A DNA stretch of 64,000 nt from assembly GCA_948957135.1 (NCBI GenBank), contig CARDBT010000003.1, positions 62,001 to 126,000 of the forward strand, given 5' to 3'. Made by a program: the position numbers and the translations under genes. The notes below the pieces were generated by a model. That model did not search any database. It was not told the DNA's origin and worked only from the letters and a program-made list of their open reading frames with translations. The stretch's first letter is position 1, and every line of letters starts with the position of its first letter. Source of the stretch: COE1 sp910588595 (GTDB lineage Bacteria; Bacillota; Clostridia; Lachnospirales; Lachnospiraceae). Of this stretch, positions 7,864-17,362 are shown one piece after another.

Positions 7864-9057
7864 ATGATCACACAGAAATATAAGGACATGCTTGGTGCGA
7901 AGTCGGTGATCCGGCAGATGTCGGAGTGGGCAGCGGGGAGAGCCAGGGAGATCGGCAGTGAGAACGTGTTTGATTTCAGTCTCGGCAACCCGTCTGTGGC
8001 AGTGCCTCAGGACTTTACGGACAAGATGATCGACCTATTGCAGAACCGCGACACGATGGCGCTTCACGGTTACAGCCAGTCGCAGGGGATTCCGGCAGTG
8101 CGCGCGAAGTTTGCGGAATTTTTGAACAATAAATTCGGCATGGATTACACGGCGGAACATTTATTCATGACGACGGGGGCTGCGGGCGCGGTCGCACATG
8201 CAGTCAGGGTAGTCACACAGCCAGGCGATGAGGTAGTCACCTTTGCGCCGTATTTTCCTGAATACGACCACTATGTAGGACAGACTGGCGCAGTGCTGCG
8301 GGTAGTGCCTGCCGACACAGGTAAATTTCAGATCAATTTTGAGGAGCTTGACAAGGTTTTGAACCCCAAGACGATGGCAGTGTTGATCAACACGCCAAAC
8401 AATCCGTCAGGAACAGTCTACTCGACGGAGACGATCAAAAAGCTTGCTGCAGTTCTCAGGGAAAAACAGTCGGAATATGGTCATGACATTTTCCTGATAT
8501 CGGATGAGCCGTACAGGGAGATCCTGTTTGAGGGTGTCGATGCGCCGTACGTATCAAAGTACTATGACAATTCCCTCTCCTGCTACTCGTTTGCAAAGTC
8601 CTTATCGATACCAGGGGAGCGACTGGGGTATATCGCGGCGAATCCCAAGTGTACCGACAGTGCGCTGATCTCGCCGATGTGCGCGCAGATCTCGCGGGGG
8701 ATCGGGCATAACTGTCCGCCGTCTATCATACAGATCGCAGTGGCAGAGGTTTTGGGCATCACCTCAGACCTGTCCGTGTATGAGACCAACATGAACATCA
8801 TTTATGACGAGCTTGTGCGCCTTGGCTTCGAGGTCGTAAAGCCGGGAGGAACATTCTATATCTTTCCGAAAGCGCTCGAGGAGGACTCGGTGGCATTCTG
8901 CAAAAAGGCGATGAACTATGATCTGGTGCTTGTGCCCGGGGATTCGTTTGGATGTCCGGGGTACTTCCGGATGGCATACTGCGTGGAGACAGACAAAGTA
9001 AAACGCGCGATGCCGGCGCTGCGCAGATTTGTTGCTGCGGAATATAATATGTCTTAA
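7864..9057 (+). CDS. PLP-dependent class I/II aminotransferase
   Basis: This cytosolic aminotransferase of 397 residues is of aspartate/aromatic fold type I. Visible family features are the substrate/PLP-binding segment FSLGNPSV near the N-terminus, TTGAAGA (phosphate loop), NTPNNPSG (PLP-ring contact), SDEPYRE, and the Schiff-base region SFAKSLSIPGERLGY, whose Lys is the PLP anchor. The length is normal. The start at 7864 follows GGAGGAG with ideal spacing; an upstream in-frame ATG at 7843 is not supported. It transfers amino groups between an amino acid and a 2-oxo acid, but the substrate cannot be read from sequence. It is followed 10 bp later by a patatin-like gene, suggesting co-transcription. 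Confidence 0.9.
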   Translation: MITQKYKDMLGAKSVIRQMSEWAAGRAREIGSENVFDFSLGNPSVAVPQDFTDKMIDLLQNRDTMALHGYSQSQGIPAVRAKFAEFLNNKFGMDYTAEHLFMTTGAAGAVAHAVRVVTQPGDEVVTFAPYFPEYDHYVGQTGAVLRVVPADTGKFQINFEELDKVLNPKTMAVLINTPNNPSGTVYSTETIKKLAAVLREKQSEYGHDIFLISDEPYREILFEGVDAPYVSKYYDNSLSCYSFAKSLSIPGERLGYIAANPKCTDSALISPMCAQISRGIGHNCPPSIIQIAVAEVLGITSDLSVYETNMNIIYDELVRLGFEVVKPGGTFYIFPKALEEDSVAFCKKAMNYDLVLVPGDSFGCPGYFRMAYCVETDKVKRAMPALRRFVAAEYNMS

Positions 9058-9067
9058 GGAGGAGCGT

Positions 9068-9922
9068 ATGCTTGATTGTGGTCTGGTGCTCGAGGGCGGC
9101 GGCATGAAGGGAATGTATACCGCGGGTGTCCTGGAGTACTTTATGGAAAAGGATCTGTATTTCAGAAACTGCTATAGTGTGTCAGCGGGGGCGTGCCACC
9201 TGTGCAATTACATCTCCAAACAAAAGAAGCGCTCCTACCATGTAGGGCTTGACTATCTGAATGATAAAAATTACTGCAGTGTTTACAGCCTTTTGAAAAC
9301 GGGGGATCTATTCAATGTGAGGATGTGCTATGACACGATCCCCAATAAGCTAGTTCCCTACGATTACAAGACCGCCGCGAGATATGAGGGAAATGCCTTT
9401 GCAGTGGTGACAAATATCCGCACCGGGGAGGCGGAGTACATGCCGATGCGTGAGATGCACAGGGATATCGCTGCGGTGCGGGCGTCCGCTTCCCTGCCGC
9501 TGGTGTCGCGGAATGTCAAAATCGGAAATGAATACTATCTTGACGGCGGTATCGCCGATGCGATTCCGATCCGCAGGTCGATCGCGGACGGAAATGCGAA
9601 AAACGTGGTCATACTCACGAAGGAAGTGGGGTATGTCAGAAAACAGGCTTCGCGGGCTATGCGGAATATGATCAGGCTCAGGTACGCGAAGTTTCCCAAG
9701 GTGTACGAGCTGGTCGCCAACCGATATGTGCGATACAACGAGACACTCCGGTTTCTGGATGAGGAGGAACGGGCTGGAAGGGCTTTTGTGATCCGGCCGC
9801 AGAGTCCAAACGATATTGGAAGGATAGAGAAAGACAGGAAAAAGCTGGAAGTGTTGTATCAACTCGGCTATCATGACGCGAAAAAGTATCATGACAGGCT
9901 GATGGAATTTATCGGAAAATAA
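9068..9922 (+). CDS. Patatin-like phospholipase (RssA/YlbK type)
   Basis: This is a 284-residue serine hydrolase of the bacterial patatin family. The glycine-rich oxyanion loop is at the N-terminus (LEGGGMKGMYTAGV). The nucleophile is in a slightly divergent elbow (YSVSAGACH), and the catalytic Asp is in YLDGGIADAIP. There is no signal peptide or TM, so it is probably cytosolic and membrane-associating, cleaving acyl chains from lipids. The start at 9068 follows GGAGG 6-7 bases upstream; the reading frame extends further upstream but overlaps the aminotransferase gene. It sits 10 bp downstream of the aminotransferase and 52 bp upstream of uppP. Confidence 0.9.
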   Translation: MLDCGLVLEGGGMKGMYTAGVLEYFMEKDLYFRNCYSVSAGACHLCNYISKQKKRSYHVGLDYLNDKNYCSVYSLLKTGDLFNVRMCYDTIPNKLVPYDYKTAARYEGNAFAVVTNIRTGEAEYMPMREMHRDIAAVRASASLPLVSRNVKIGNEYYLDGGIADAIPIRRSIADGNAKNVVILTKEVGYVRKQASRAMRNMIRLRYAKFPKVYELVANRYVRYNETLRFLDEEERAGRAFVIRPQSPNDIGRIEKDRKKLEVLYQLGYHDAKKYHDRLMEFIGK

Positions 9923-9974
9923 CATCATATAATGTGATGAGGCGGCAATTATTTATGAAAGGATAGAGGGAACT

Positions 9975-10811
9975 ATGGTCGAACTTCTAAAGGCGGTATT
10001 GTTTGGTATCGTCGAGGGAATCACAGAATGGCTTCCTGTCAGCAGCACAGGGCATATGATCATTCTGGACGAATTTATCAGGCTTGACTGCACGCCGGAA
10101 TTCTTGGAAATGTTTCTGGTCGTCATACAGCTGGGCGCGATCATGGCGGTTGTGATCTTATTTTGGGACAAGATATTTCCGTTTCAGTTCAAGGACAGAT
10201 CAAAACCAGTGATCGAGATGGATAAGATCATGTTGTGGATGAAGATCATGGTGGCGTGCATTCCGGCGGCGATCGTCGGACTGCTGTTTGACGAAGTGTT
10301 TGAGGCATTGTTTTATCATGCGATACCGGTCGCTCTCGCGCTGATCGTCTTCGGTGTGGCATTCATCGTCGTGGAGCGCAGAAATAAGGGAAAGAGGGCG
10401 GACATCAGGAACCTGGATGATATCACCTTTAAGACAGCGTTCATCATCGGCGTATTCCAGCTGATCGCAGCGATATTTCCGGGAACGTCGCGCTCGGGCG
10501 CCACGATCGTCGGCGCGCTGCTCATCGGCGTCTCGCGGAGTGTGGCAGCGGAATTTACATTTTTCCTTGCAATACCGGTCATGTTCGGTGCAAGTCTTCT
10601 GAAATTGGTCAAATTCGGGCTGTCATTCACGACGATGGAAGCGGGGGTATTGATCATCGGAATGCTTGTCTCGTTCTTCGTATCGATATTTGTGATCAAA
10701 TTTTTGATGGATTATATCAAGAAGCATGACTTCCAGATCTTTGGCTGGTACCGCATCGTGCTCGGTGCGATCGTCGTCATACTTGGCATATGCGGTGTGA
10801 TCACCGTGTAA
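9975..10811 (+). CDS. uppP: Undecaprenyl-diphosphatase UppP (BacA)
   Basis: This is a 278-residue polytopic membrane enzyme. It recycles the cell-wall lipid carrier by converting undecaprenyl pyrophosphate to the monophosphate, and overexpression confers bacitracin resistance. Both family signatures are present: EGITEWLPVSSTGHM near the N-terminus (the catalytic Glu-rich box) and PGTSRSGAT in the second half. The length and 7-8 predicted TM helices match the family. The RBS is AGAGGG. A strong terminator follows 45 bp after the stop. Confidence 0.96.
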   Translation: MVELLKAVLFGIVEGITEWLPVSSTGHMIILDEFIRLDCTPEFLEMFLVVIQLGAIMAVVILFWDKIFPFQFKDRSKPVIEMDKIMLWMKIMVACIPAAIVGLLFDEVFEALFYHAIPVALALIVFGVAFIVVERRNKGKRADIRNLDDITFKTAFIIGVFQLIAAIFPGTSRSGATIVGALLIGVSRSVAAEFTFFLAIPVMFGASLLKLVKFGLSFTTMEAGVLIIGMLVSFFVSIFVIKFLMDYIKKHDFQIFGWYRIVLGAIVVILGICGVITV

Positions 10812-10856
10812 ATGAGGATTATAAAACTGCATAATTTTGGGGAAACTCTTTTATGA

Positions 10857-10894
10857 AAAGCTGCCATAGAGCGTGTATGCTCTATGGCAGCTTT
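10857..10894. terminator. Bidirectional terminator between uppP and the ArsR-type gene
   Basis: A perfect 16-bp stem (10857-10872 with 10879-10894) with a 6-base loop is flanked by AAAA on one side and TTTCT on the other. It abuts the stop codon of the minus-strand regulator and can serve both converging transcripts. Confidence 0.85.
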
Positions 10895-11824
10895 CTAATT
10901 CTCCATATTCTCTTCATCGTAGTAAGCCTTGATGCGGATCGCTTGATTGTGGTCGCCGAAGTCCTCGCCGAACAGGGTACAGCCGCCGCAGTTTGCGGTA
11001 TCTCTGGGAACTTCAAGCCGGAACGTGATGTAACTGTTGTAGTCGATGTTTAAGTCCTGTATCGTCACGTCGGAAAGCCTGTTTGTCCCGTCCATAAAAC
11101 ATCCCTCATTGTTGATGATAAGTGTTTTCAACAGTCCGTACTGGTTCAGTTTGTCCGGCCACCATGCCGGCGACACATATCCGCTGCGGTTTCCGTAATC
11201 TCCGGGGCTGATCCACATGCCGAGCGCGATATCATTGATAGAAAAATAGATATCAGACGGATAATCTTCATTGGTGTTCGGGCATTCGGATGAGATCTCA
11301 AAAGAAATCTGAAGCTCTGTCAGGATCTGACCTGCCTGCAGGTGGTTGGGCAAGTTGTACTCTACATACCCGCTGGTAAACCAGAGGATTCCGGCCTGGA
11401 AACGGTCGGGGAAAGAAAACACTTTGGGATCGTCCAGAGAACCGATGATCTCCTTGCTCGTGGCAAGTCCGCAGGTCGGTGTGGCGTGGCACGCCGTGTA
11501 GTAGCCGACGCGGATATCATCCGTATAGCAGCGTCTCGCCTCCCTGACGGGCGCCAGGTCGATCATCAGCCTGTCATATCTTGGGCGCACGATCTTCATA
11601 GTCCCCCGCTTGCCGGAGGTGATCTTGATCCGCACAAGTCCGGCTTCCTCCAGTTTGCCCACATGCATGGAGATCGCACCGTTTGTGAGACCGAGCGCTT
11701 CTGCCAGATCGTTCATGCTGAGGGAGTCATCTTCATATATCATTTCCATTATCTTCACACGCATGGGTGTGCTCAATGCCTTAAAGACATTTTCGGCTTC
11801 GCCGACAGAACGAAAGTACAACAT
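10895..11824 (-). CDS. ArsR-family regulator with large C-terminal ligand-like domain
   Basis: This 309-residue protein has an N-terminal ArsR-type winged helix at about 10-80. It includes VFKALSTPMRVKIMEMI, then the SMNDLAEALGLTNGAISMHVGKLEEAGLV helix-turn-helix in several segments, and a wing (KRGTMKI). The remaining 220 residues are mostly beta and Cys/Trp-rich, far longer than a normal ArsR protein of about 100 residues. They are unrecognised but could bind a sugar. The start at 11824 has AAGGGGGAC upstream. It is divergent from the large carbohydrate locus across a 620-bp AT-rich region, so it is the likely local regulator. Confidence 0.75.
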   Translation of the reverse strand: MLYFRSVGEAENVFKALSTPMRVKIMEMIYEDDSLSMNDLAEALGLTNGAISMHVGKLEEAGLVRIKITSGKRGTMKIVRPRYDRLMIDLAPVREARRCYTDDIRVGYYTACHATPTCGLATSKEIIGSLDDPKVFSFPDRFQAGILWFTSGYVEYNLPNHLQAGQILTELQISFEISSECPNTNEDYPSDIYFSINDIALGMWISPGDYGNRSGYVSPAWWPDKLNQYGLLKTLIINNEGCFMDGTNRLSDVTIQDLNIDYNSYITFRLEVPRDTANCGGCTLFGEDFGDHNQAIRIKAYYDEENMEN

Positions 11825-12447
11825 AAAACTGTCCCCCTTATTAGTTCCTATTTGATTCATGTTTTTGTTAAGTGGTATTGAATTCATTATAGTGAAAGCT
11901 AAAACGAAAGTCAAGATATAAATTTTTAGGATAATATGCACAAACTAATTCTGGTCAAAAGTGGCTGATCTTGTCTATTTAGTGTATAACTTTGAGATTT
12001 TTTGTCAGTGATAAAACAAATTGATAAATTGTGAGTAAACGCAGTTATCTGGCAGTTTTGATCCGGATAGAAAAAAGAAAACAAAAGATAACTAAAATAA
12101 TGAAGTATTGGTTAAAACATTTAGCGATGACTAAAAATGCCTATCTTTAGCCAAATTTTTGTTAAAAAATGAAGCATTAGTGAATGTGCACAAAATAGTC
12201 AATTGAATTTCGTCAAATAGTGCAAAAGATCTCAAAGCCTGATAAAACCAAGGAATTTAGGTATTCATAATAACAAAATTAATGAGAAACTATATTGACA
12301 TTTTCATTAATATAGCGTAGATTGATTATATAAAGGAAAACTAAAATGATTAACTCATAAATAAAACAAATAAATCAGGATCAAAAAACGATATGGCAGA
12401 AACGACGTAATTACATGGTTTGTTTGTGAGGGAAAGGTTGGGTCATC
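11825..12447 (+). other. AT-rich intergenic control region between regulator and carbohydrate locus
   Basis: This 620-bp interval has no convincing gene and is much richer in A+T than its surroundings. It contains several TTAGT/ACTAAA and TTAATGA-like motifs in both orientations and the promoter described at 12295-12323. It is the likely binding region for the divergent ArsR-type regulator. Confidence 0.5.
12278..12323 (+). promoter_or_regulatory. Promoter with flanking inverted repeat for the carbohydrate locus
   Basis: TTGACA (12295-12300), a 17-base spacer and TAGATT (12318-12323) form a sigma-A-like promoter, about 120 bases before the first gene. An exact inverted repeat, ATTAATGA (12278-12285) and TCATTAAT (12304-12311), straddles the -35 box and is a good operator candidate. 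Confidence 0.55.
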
Positions 12448-15400
12448 ATGAAAAGAGGAATTGCAAAACAGGTCATGGCACTTAGCATGGCGGTATGTAT
12501 GGTTGCGACTACGGCAATGACAGTGCCTCCAGCCATGCAGCTAAGGGCACAGGAGCCGCAGACAGCCCAGAATGCGGTGACAGAAACTTATTCAAACGAG
12601 AGACTGGATAACGGCTACACAAAGGTCAGTGCAGGCTACACGCTCGCCGCCTACACAGGAGAGCCGATTCTCTACAAGATAAGCGATGTGTACAAGTCGG
12701 GAGACGCCAGTCTGACAAACGAGTACGGATATGTGGGAAACAGTGATGACGACGGCGCGCTGTCCATCCCGGCAAAGGGAAAGGTGGAGCTGGAGATCGA
12801 TGTGCCGCAGGCAGGGGTCTATTACATGAATTTTGACTATCTGTCAAACAGTGAATCCATTCTGCCGGTGGAAGCGGGGATCATGATCAACGGGGTGTAT
12901 CCATTCTTTGAGATGCGCCAGCAGAAGCTGGAGAGCCAGTGGACATCAAATCCTGACCAATGGACGTTAGATCCCAGGAAGGTTTATGACAGCTATGGCA
13001 ATGAAGTGGTGAGTATGCCGGACAAGATCTATGACTGGCAGAACAAGTACATACAGGATTCCACATACCGATATACCCAGCCGCTTGGCATCGAGCTGCA
13101 GCAGGGCAGAAATACGATCACGATCGAGTTGAATGAAGGATCGCTTTTGCTCGGAAACCTTACGCTTACGGCAAAACCGCAGGTTCCGCAGTACACGGGC
13201 AGTGAGGTGGCAGCCGGCGATGGATTCATCGAGATACAGGCGGAGGACTTCCTATATAGAAATGATTCGGGAATCCATGCAACCTGTGAGTTTGACCCGG
13301 ACTTGTTTCCATATCAGGCGGCGAAAAGGGTGATGAATACTGTCGATGCGACTTCGTTTGGAAAGGGCGGTCAGGAGATCACATACCTTCTGGAAGTGGA
13401 GAAAGCGGGAAACTACTACATCGCTTTCCACTACAGCCAGAGCGGAAAGGCAGACTTTCCAGTGTTTATGAATGTCAAGATCGACGGTGAGATTCCGAAC
13501 ACGGCTTTTGAGAACCATGCATTTGCATATGAGAAGAAATATGAGATGTACACCATGGTCGACAGTGACGGCAACAAGATCAGCATACCGCTCGAGGCAG
13601 GAAAGCACACGATCTCCATGCAGATCAGCATGGAGCCGATCAGAGAGTCATTAGAGACGATCGAGAAGATCATGAGCAGGGTTAACGATCTGTCGCTTGA
13701 AGTGACAAAGGTTGCTGGCACTAACAAAGATAAATACAGAGATTTTTCATTGGAAGCATATATTCCGGGAATCGGAGAGACGATGACAGGCTGGGCGGAT
13801 GAGCTCAATCAGGTCATGGAAGATGCGAAGATGTACAATCCCAATAAAAATAAGATCGCAGCGTACGCATCGGTCAAGATCGCGGAGAACCAGCTGAGAA
13901 GTCTGGCGAAGAAACCGGATGAGCTGATTTACAGGATCGACGAGCTCGCCACGAGCACTTCATCCGTAAACCAGCATCTGGCAAACCTCATCGACAGTCT
14001 CAACGGCAATGATTTTGCACTTGACAGTATCTATCTGTACCAGGAGGATGCTGCAAAGCAGCTTCCCAAGAACAAAAATATATTTACCAAGATATGGCTT
14101 GGCATCGTGCGGTTCTTTACTTCGTTCGGCGAGCAGGCGTACTCCTCCACGAACACCAATCCGGAGCATCTGCAGGTGTCGGTAAACCGTTCGAGGCAGC
14201 ATCTTGAGATCATGCAGCTTTTGATCAATGAACAGTTTACGCCGCAGACGGGTATCGAGGTGGATCTTTCGCTGATGCCCGATCAGACAAAGCTTGTGCT
14301 GGCAAACGCGTCGGGGGATTCCCCGGACGTGGCGACAGGGGTAAACTATTCCATTCCATTTGAGCTGGGTATCAGAGGTGCGTTGAAGGATCTGACAGAG
14401 TTTCCGGACTTTGCGGAGGTGGCGGAGCGCTACAACGCAGGTCTGATCATGCCGTATGTCATCGGGGACAGGATCTACGCGCTGCCGGAGACGATGAATT
14501 TCCAGGTGATGTTCTACAGAAAGGACATTCTCGACAAGCTTGGTCTCGAGGTTCCTGACACGCTCGAGGACGTGCAGGCGATGCTTCCCGATCTGCAGAT
14601 GCGCGGTCTGAACTTCTATTATCCGACAGCGAGAACAGTCGGTATGAAGACGTTCCTCGACACGACACCTATTTTATTCCAGAGCGGCGGGACATTGTAT
14701 GACGGCGCGATCGACAAGGCGATCCTGACGAGCGAGGAGAATGTGGAAGGGTTTACCACACTGACAAACCTGTTTACGATATACAACCTGCCAAAAGATG
14801 TGCCCAATTTTTACCAGCATTTTAGAAACGGTGACTACCCGATCGGCATCTCTGATTTTGGCAATTACAACATGATCTCCAACGCGGCGCCCGAGATTGA
14901 CGGTTCGTGGGGCGTGGCGCTGATCCCGGGTGTGGAGAATGCGGACGGCGAGGTGATGCGATACTCGTCAGCGGGTGCCGAGTCGACATTCCTGTTTAAA
15001 TCCACTCCGGAGCGGGAGCAGATGGCATGGGAGTTCGTGAAGTGGTGGTCGAGTGCCGAGGTGCAGGCTGAGTTTGGACAGCGGCTCCAGATCACGTACG
15101 GTGATGAATATTACTGGAACACAGCAAATGCGGAGGCGTTCGCACAGCTTCCGTGGGACAGCGATGACAAAGCAGTCATCCTAGAGCAGCTTGACTGGAC
15201 GCTGGAGGCGCCAAGAGCGCTGGCAAGTTACATGGTGGAGCGTGAACTTTCGGATGCATACAATCTTGTGGTGCTCGGGGCAAAGAGTGCATCCGTGAGG
15301 GAATCGCTCGACGATGCGCAGAAGAGCGTGAAGCGGGAGACACAGAGAAAGCTCGAGGAGTTTGGATATATTGAGAACGGCGTGATGGTAAAAGAGTACG

Positions 15401-15459
15401 AAGTACCGACAGTCGAGAAAGTACGCGAGATCATAGCGAAATCGAAGGAGGCGAAGTAA
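12448..15459 (+). CDS. Secreted carbohydrate-binding/ABC solute-binding fusion protein
   Basis: This 1003-residue exported protein starts with a signal peptide (about 1-34, AMQLRAQ) that has no lipobox Cys. Residues about 45-250 and 260-410 look like two beta-sandwich carbohydrate-binding modules; the second begins FIEIQAEDF, a CBM6/35-like opening. A helical linker (about 420-580) follows. Residues about 590-960 form an extracellular sugar-binding domain of ABC family 1 type, with PDVATGVNYSIPFEL, YALPETMNFQVMFYRKDIL and WEFVKWWSS. A normal binding protein is about 430 residues, so this is a large fusion. It is followed without a gap by two permease genes. The substrate is likely a plant polysaccharide fragment, judging from the GH43 gene downstream. 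Confidence 0.8.
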   Translation: MKRGIAKQVMALSMAVCMVATTAMTVPPAMQLRAQEPQTAQNAVTETYSNERLDNGYTKVSAGYTLAAYTGEPILYKISDVYKSGDASLTNEYGYVGNSDDDGALSIPAKGKVELEIDVPQAGVYYMNFDYLSNSESILPVEAGIMINGVYPFFEMRQQKLESQWTSNPDQWTLDPRKVYDSYGNEVVSMPDKIYDWQNKYIQDSTYRYTQPLGIELQQGRNTITIELNEGSLLLGNLTLTAKPQVPQYTGSEVAAGDGFIEIQAEDFLYRNDSGIHATCEFDPDLFPYQAAKRVMNTVDATSFGKGGQEITYLLEVEKAGNYYIAFHYSQSGKADFPVFMNVKIDGEIPNTAFENHAFAYEKKYEMYTMVDSDGNKISIPLEAGKHTISMQISMEPIRESLETIEKIMSRVNDLSLEVTKVAGTNKDKYRDFSLEAYIPGIGETMTGWADELNQVMEDAKMYNPNKNKIAAYASVKIAENQLRSLAKKPDELIYRIDELATSTSSVNQHLANLIDSLNGNDFALDSIYLYQEDAAKQLPKNKNIFTKIWLGIVRFFTSFGEQAYSSTNTNPEHLQVSVNRSRQHLEIMQLLINEQFTPQTGIEVDLSLMPDQTKLVLANASGDSPDVATGVNYSIPFELGIRGALKDLTEFPDFAEVAERYNAGLIMPYVIGDRIYALPETMNFQVMFYRKDILDKLGLEVPDTLEDVQAMLPDLQMRGLNFYYPTARTVGMKTFLDTTPILFQSGGTLYDGAIDKAILTSEENVEGFTTLTNLFTIYNLPKDVPNFYQHFRNGDYPIGISDFGNYNMISNAAPEIDGSWGVALIPGVENADGEVMRYSSAGAESTFLFKSTPEREQMAWEFVKWWSSAEVQAEFGQRLQITYGDEYYWNTANAEAFAQLPWDSDDKAVILEQLDWTLEAPRALASYMVERELSDAYNLVVLGAKSASVRESLDDAQKSVKRETQRKLEEFGYIENGVMVKEYEVPTVEKVREIIAKSKEAK

Positions 15460-16377
15460 ATGGCGGCAAAAACAAACAAGACGAAGGCTGCGCAGCGCGA
15501 ACACGCGAACAAGGCTGCATACGCATTTCTGGCGCCGTATGTGATCCTGTTCACCATCTTCATCATCATCCCGATGCTGGTGGCGATCGCACTTTCTTTT
15601 ACGAGCTATGACACGATACAGGCGCCAACCTTCAAAGGCTTTCTGAACTATATCAATCTGTTGACGGCGGATGACATCTTCATGCAGAAGGTACTGCCCA
15701 ACACGATCATCTACGCGGTGATCGTGGGACCGGGCGGATATGTGCTGTCATTTCTGGTGGCATGGTGTCTGGCGCAGCTCAGCTCGGTGCCCAGGACCAT
15801 ACTGACAGTGATCTTTTACTCGCCGAGTATGACGGGTGCGGTATCGATGACGGTCCTGTGGAAGATCATCTTCTCCGGGGACCAGATGGGGTATTTAAAC
15901 AGTTTTCTGATGCGGCTCGGCGTCATTGATGCACCGATCATATGGCTGGTGGATGCCAGATATCTGCTGCCCATCATCATCATCGTCGCGCTGTGGTCGA
16001 GCATGGGCGTCGGTTTCCTCGCGATGCTTGCGGGTATCCTGAACGCGGATGAGGAGATCTATGAGGCGGCGGCGATCGACGGCGTGAAGAACCGTTTTCA
16101 GGAAATGATCTACATCACGATACCGACCATGAAGCCGCAGATGCTTTTCGGTGCGGTCATGGCGATCGTGGGTGCGTTCCAGAACGGTGCGATCGGCGTG
16201 CAGCTTGCGGGGACAAATCCGACGCCGAACTATGCAGGCCAGCTGATCGTAAACCACATTGAAGATTACGGTTTCCTGAGATATGAGATGGGTTATGCCG
16301 CGGCAGTTTCCGTTGTGCTGCTTTTGATGGTATTTGCATTCTCGAAATTCTTTGGACGGCTGTTCAGGGAAGATTAA
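15460..16377 (+). CDS. Carbohydrate ABC transporter permease (MalF/LplB type)
   Basis: This 305-residue inner-membrane permease has six predicted TM helices. Its EAA loop (EEIYEAAAIDGVKNRFQEMIYITIPTMKP) is the docking site for the ATPase. The N-terminal FLAPYVILFTIFIIIPM is typical of sugar permeases of the MalF class. The start codon follows the stop of the solute-binding fusion directly. It pairs with the MalG-type permease at 16473. Confidence 0.93.
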   Translation: MAAKTNKTKAAQREHANKAAYAFLAPYVILFTIFIIIPMLVAIALSFTSYDTIQAPTFKGFLNYINLLTADDIFMQKVLPNTIIYAVIVGPGGYVLSFLVAWCLAQLSSVPRTILTVIFYSPSMTGAVSMTVLWKIIFSGDQMGYLNSFLMRLGVIDAPIIWLVDARYLLPIIIIVALWSSMGVGFLAMLAGILNADEEIYEAAAIDGVKNRFQEMIYITIPTMKPQMLFGAVMAIVGAFQNGAIGVQLAGTNPTPNYAGQLIVNHIEDYGFLRYEMGYAAAVSVVLLLMVFAFSKFFGRLFRED

Positions 16378-16378
16378 A

Positions 16379-16442
16379 GTGCGAAAAAACCATATATGAA
16401 AGTTTTTTCGCACGGTGAATTTGCAGAAGGGCGCAAATTCAC
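16379..16442 (+). other. Two consecutive intercistronic hairpins
   Basis: Two perfect stems lie back to back between the two permease genes. The first has a 12-bp stem (16379-16390 with 16402-16413). The second has a 10-bp stem (16415-16424 with 16433-16442). Neither has a following T-run, so they are more likely RNA-processing or stability elements that set the ratio of upstream to downstream products than terminators. Confidence 0.6.
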
Positions 16443-16472
16443 AGATTACGAAAGGAGTAAGGTTGTAGAAAG

Positions 16473-17345
16473 ATGGCTGGATATAAAGGTTGTAATATCA
16501 ATCCCAAAAAATTTGAGTGGGGGCAGTTAAAGATCATACTGATCCTCCTGCCGCTGGCGGTCTTTATGGGGATCCCTATTGTGTTTATCGTCTGCCATGC
16601 GTTCAAGCCGATGGATGAACTCTTTGCTTTTCCGCCGCAGATCATCGTGCACAAGCCCACGCTTGACAATTTCGTGAAACTGTTCAAGGCGTCGGCAAAC
16701 AGCAACATTCCGATGAGCCGCTATGTGTTCAACAGTCTGATCGTGACAGGTTCTGTGGTGCTGTTGTCGATCCTGTTCTCCACGATGGCTGGTTTTGCGC
16801 TGTCGAAGCTTCGATTCAAGGGCAAGTACGCGCTGCTCGAGATCAACAATACAGCACTGATGTTTGTGTCCGTGGCAGTCATGATCCCGAGATATCTCGT
16901 GATCGATTTCCTTGGCATGAAGGATACCTATTTTGCGCACGTTTTACCGCTCCTGGCGCTGCCGGTCGGACTGTTTCTGGTAAAGCAGTTCATCGACCAG
17001 ATCCCGGACGCACTGCTCGATGCGGCGTATATGGACGGCGCAAATGATTTCAAGATCTACCGTTCCATCATCCTGCCGCTGGTGAGGCCGGCGATCGCGA
17101 CGACGGCGATCCTGTCATTCCAGCAGGTGTGGGTAAATGTCGAGAGTTCGAACTTTTATGTGAATGACGAGAGCATGAAGACGCTTGCATTTTACTTGAA
17201 TACACTGGCGAACCAGAACAGCAATGTGGCAGGGCAGGGAATCCAGGCAGCCGGCATTCTGCTGCAGTTTATACCAAACCTCGCAATATTCCTGATCCTT
17301 CGAAAGAGCTTCATGAACACGATGGCTCATTCAGGCATTAAGTAG
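16473..17345 (+). CDS. Carbohydrate ABC transporter permease (MalG/YtcP type)
   Basis: This 290-residue permease has six TM helices. Its EAA loop (DALLDAAYMDGANDFKIYRSIILPLVRP) is of MalG type. The N-terminal VFMGIPIVFIVCHAFKPMDEL segment, with a long periplasmic-side loop after TM1, is also typical. The RBS AAGGAG lies upstream of the ATG at slightly long spacing. It forms a heterodimer with the product of 15460-16377. No nucleotide-binding subunit is encoded nearby, so a shared MsmX-like ATPase is likely used. Confidence 0.93.
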   Translation: MAGYKGCNINPKKFEWGQLKIILILLPLAVFMGIPIVFIVCHAFKPMDELFAFPPQIIVHKPTLDNFVKLFKASANSNIPMSRYVFNSLIVTGSVVLLSILFSTMAGFALSKLRFKGKYALLEINNTALMFVSVAVMIPRYLVIDFLGMKDTYFAHVLPLLALPVGLFLVKQFIDQIPDALLDAAYMDGANDFKIYRSIILPLVRPAIATTAILSFQQVWVNVESSNFYVNDESMKTLAFYLNTLANQNSNVAGQGIQAAGILLQFIPNLAIFLILRKSFMNTMAHSGIK

Positions 17346-17362
17346 CGGAATGGGGGATGAAT

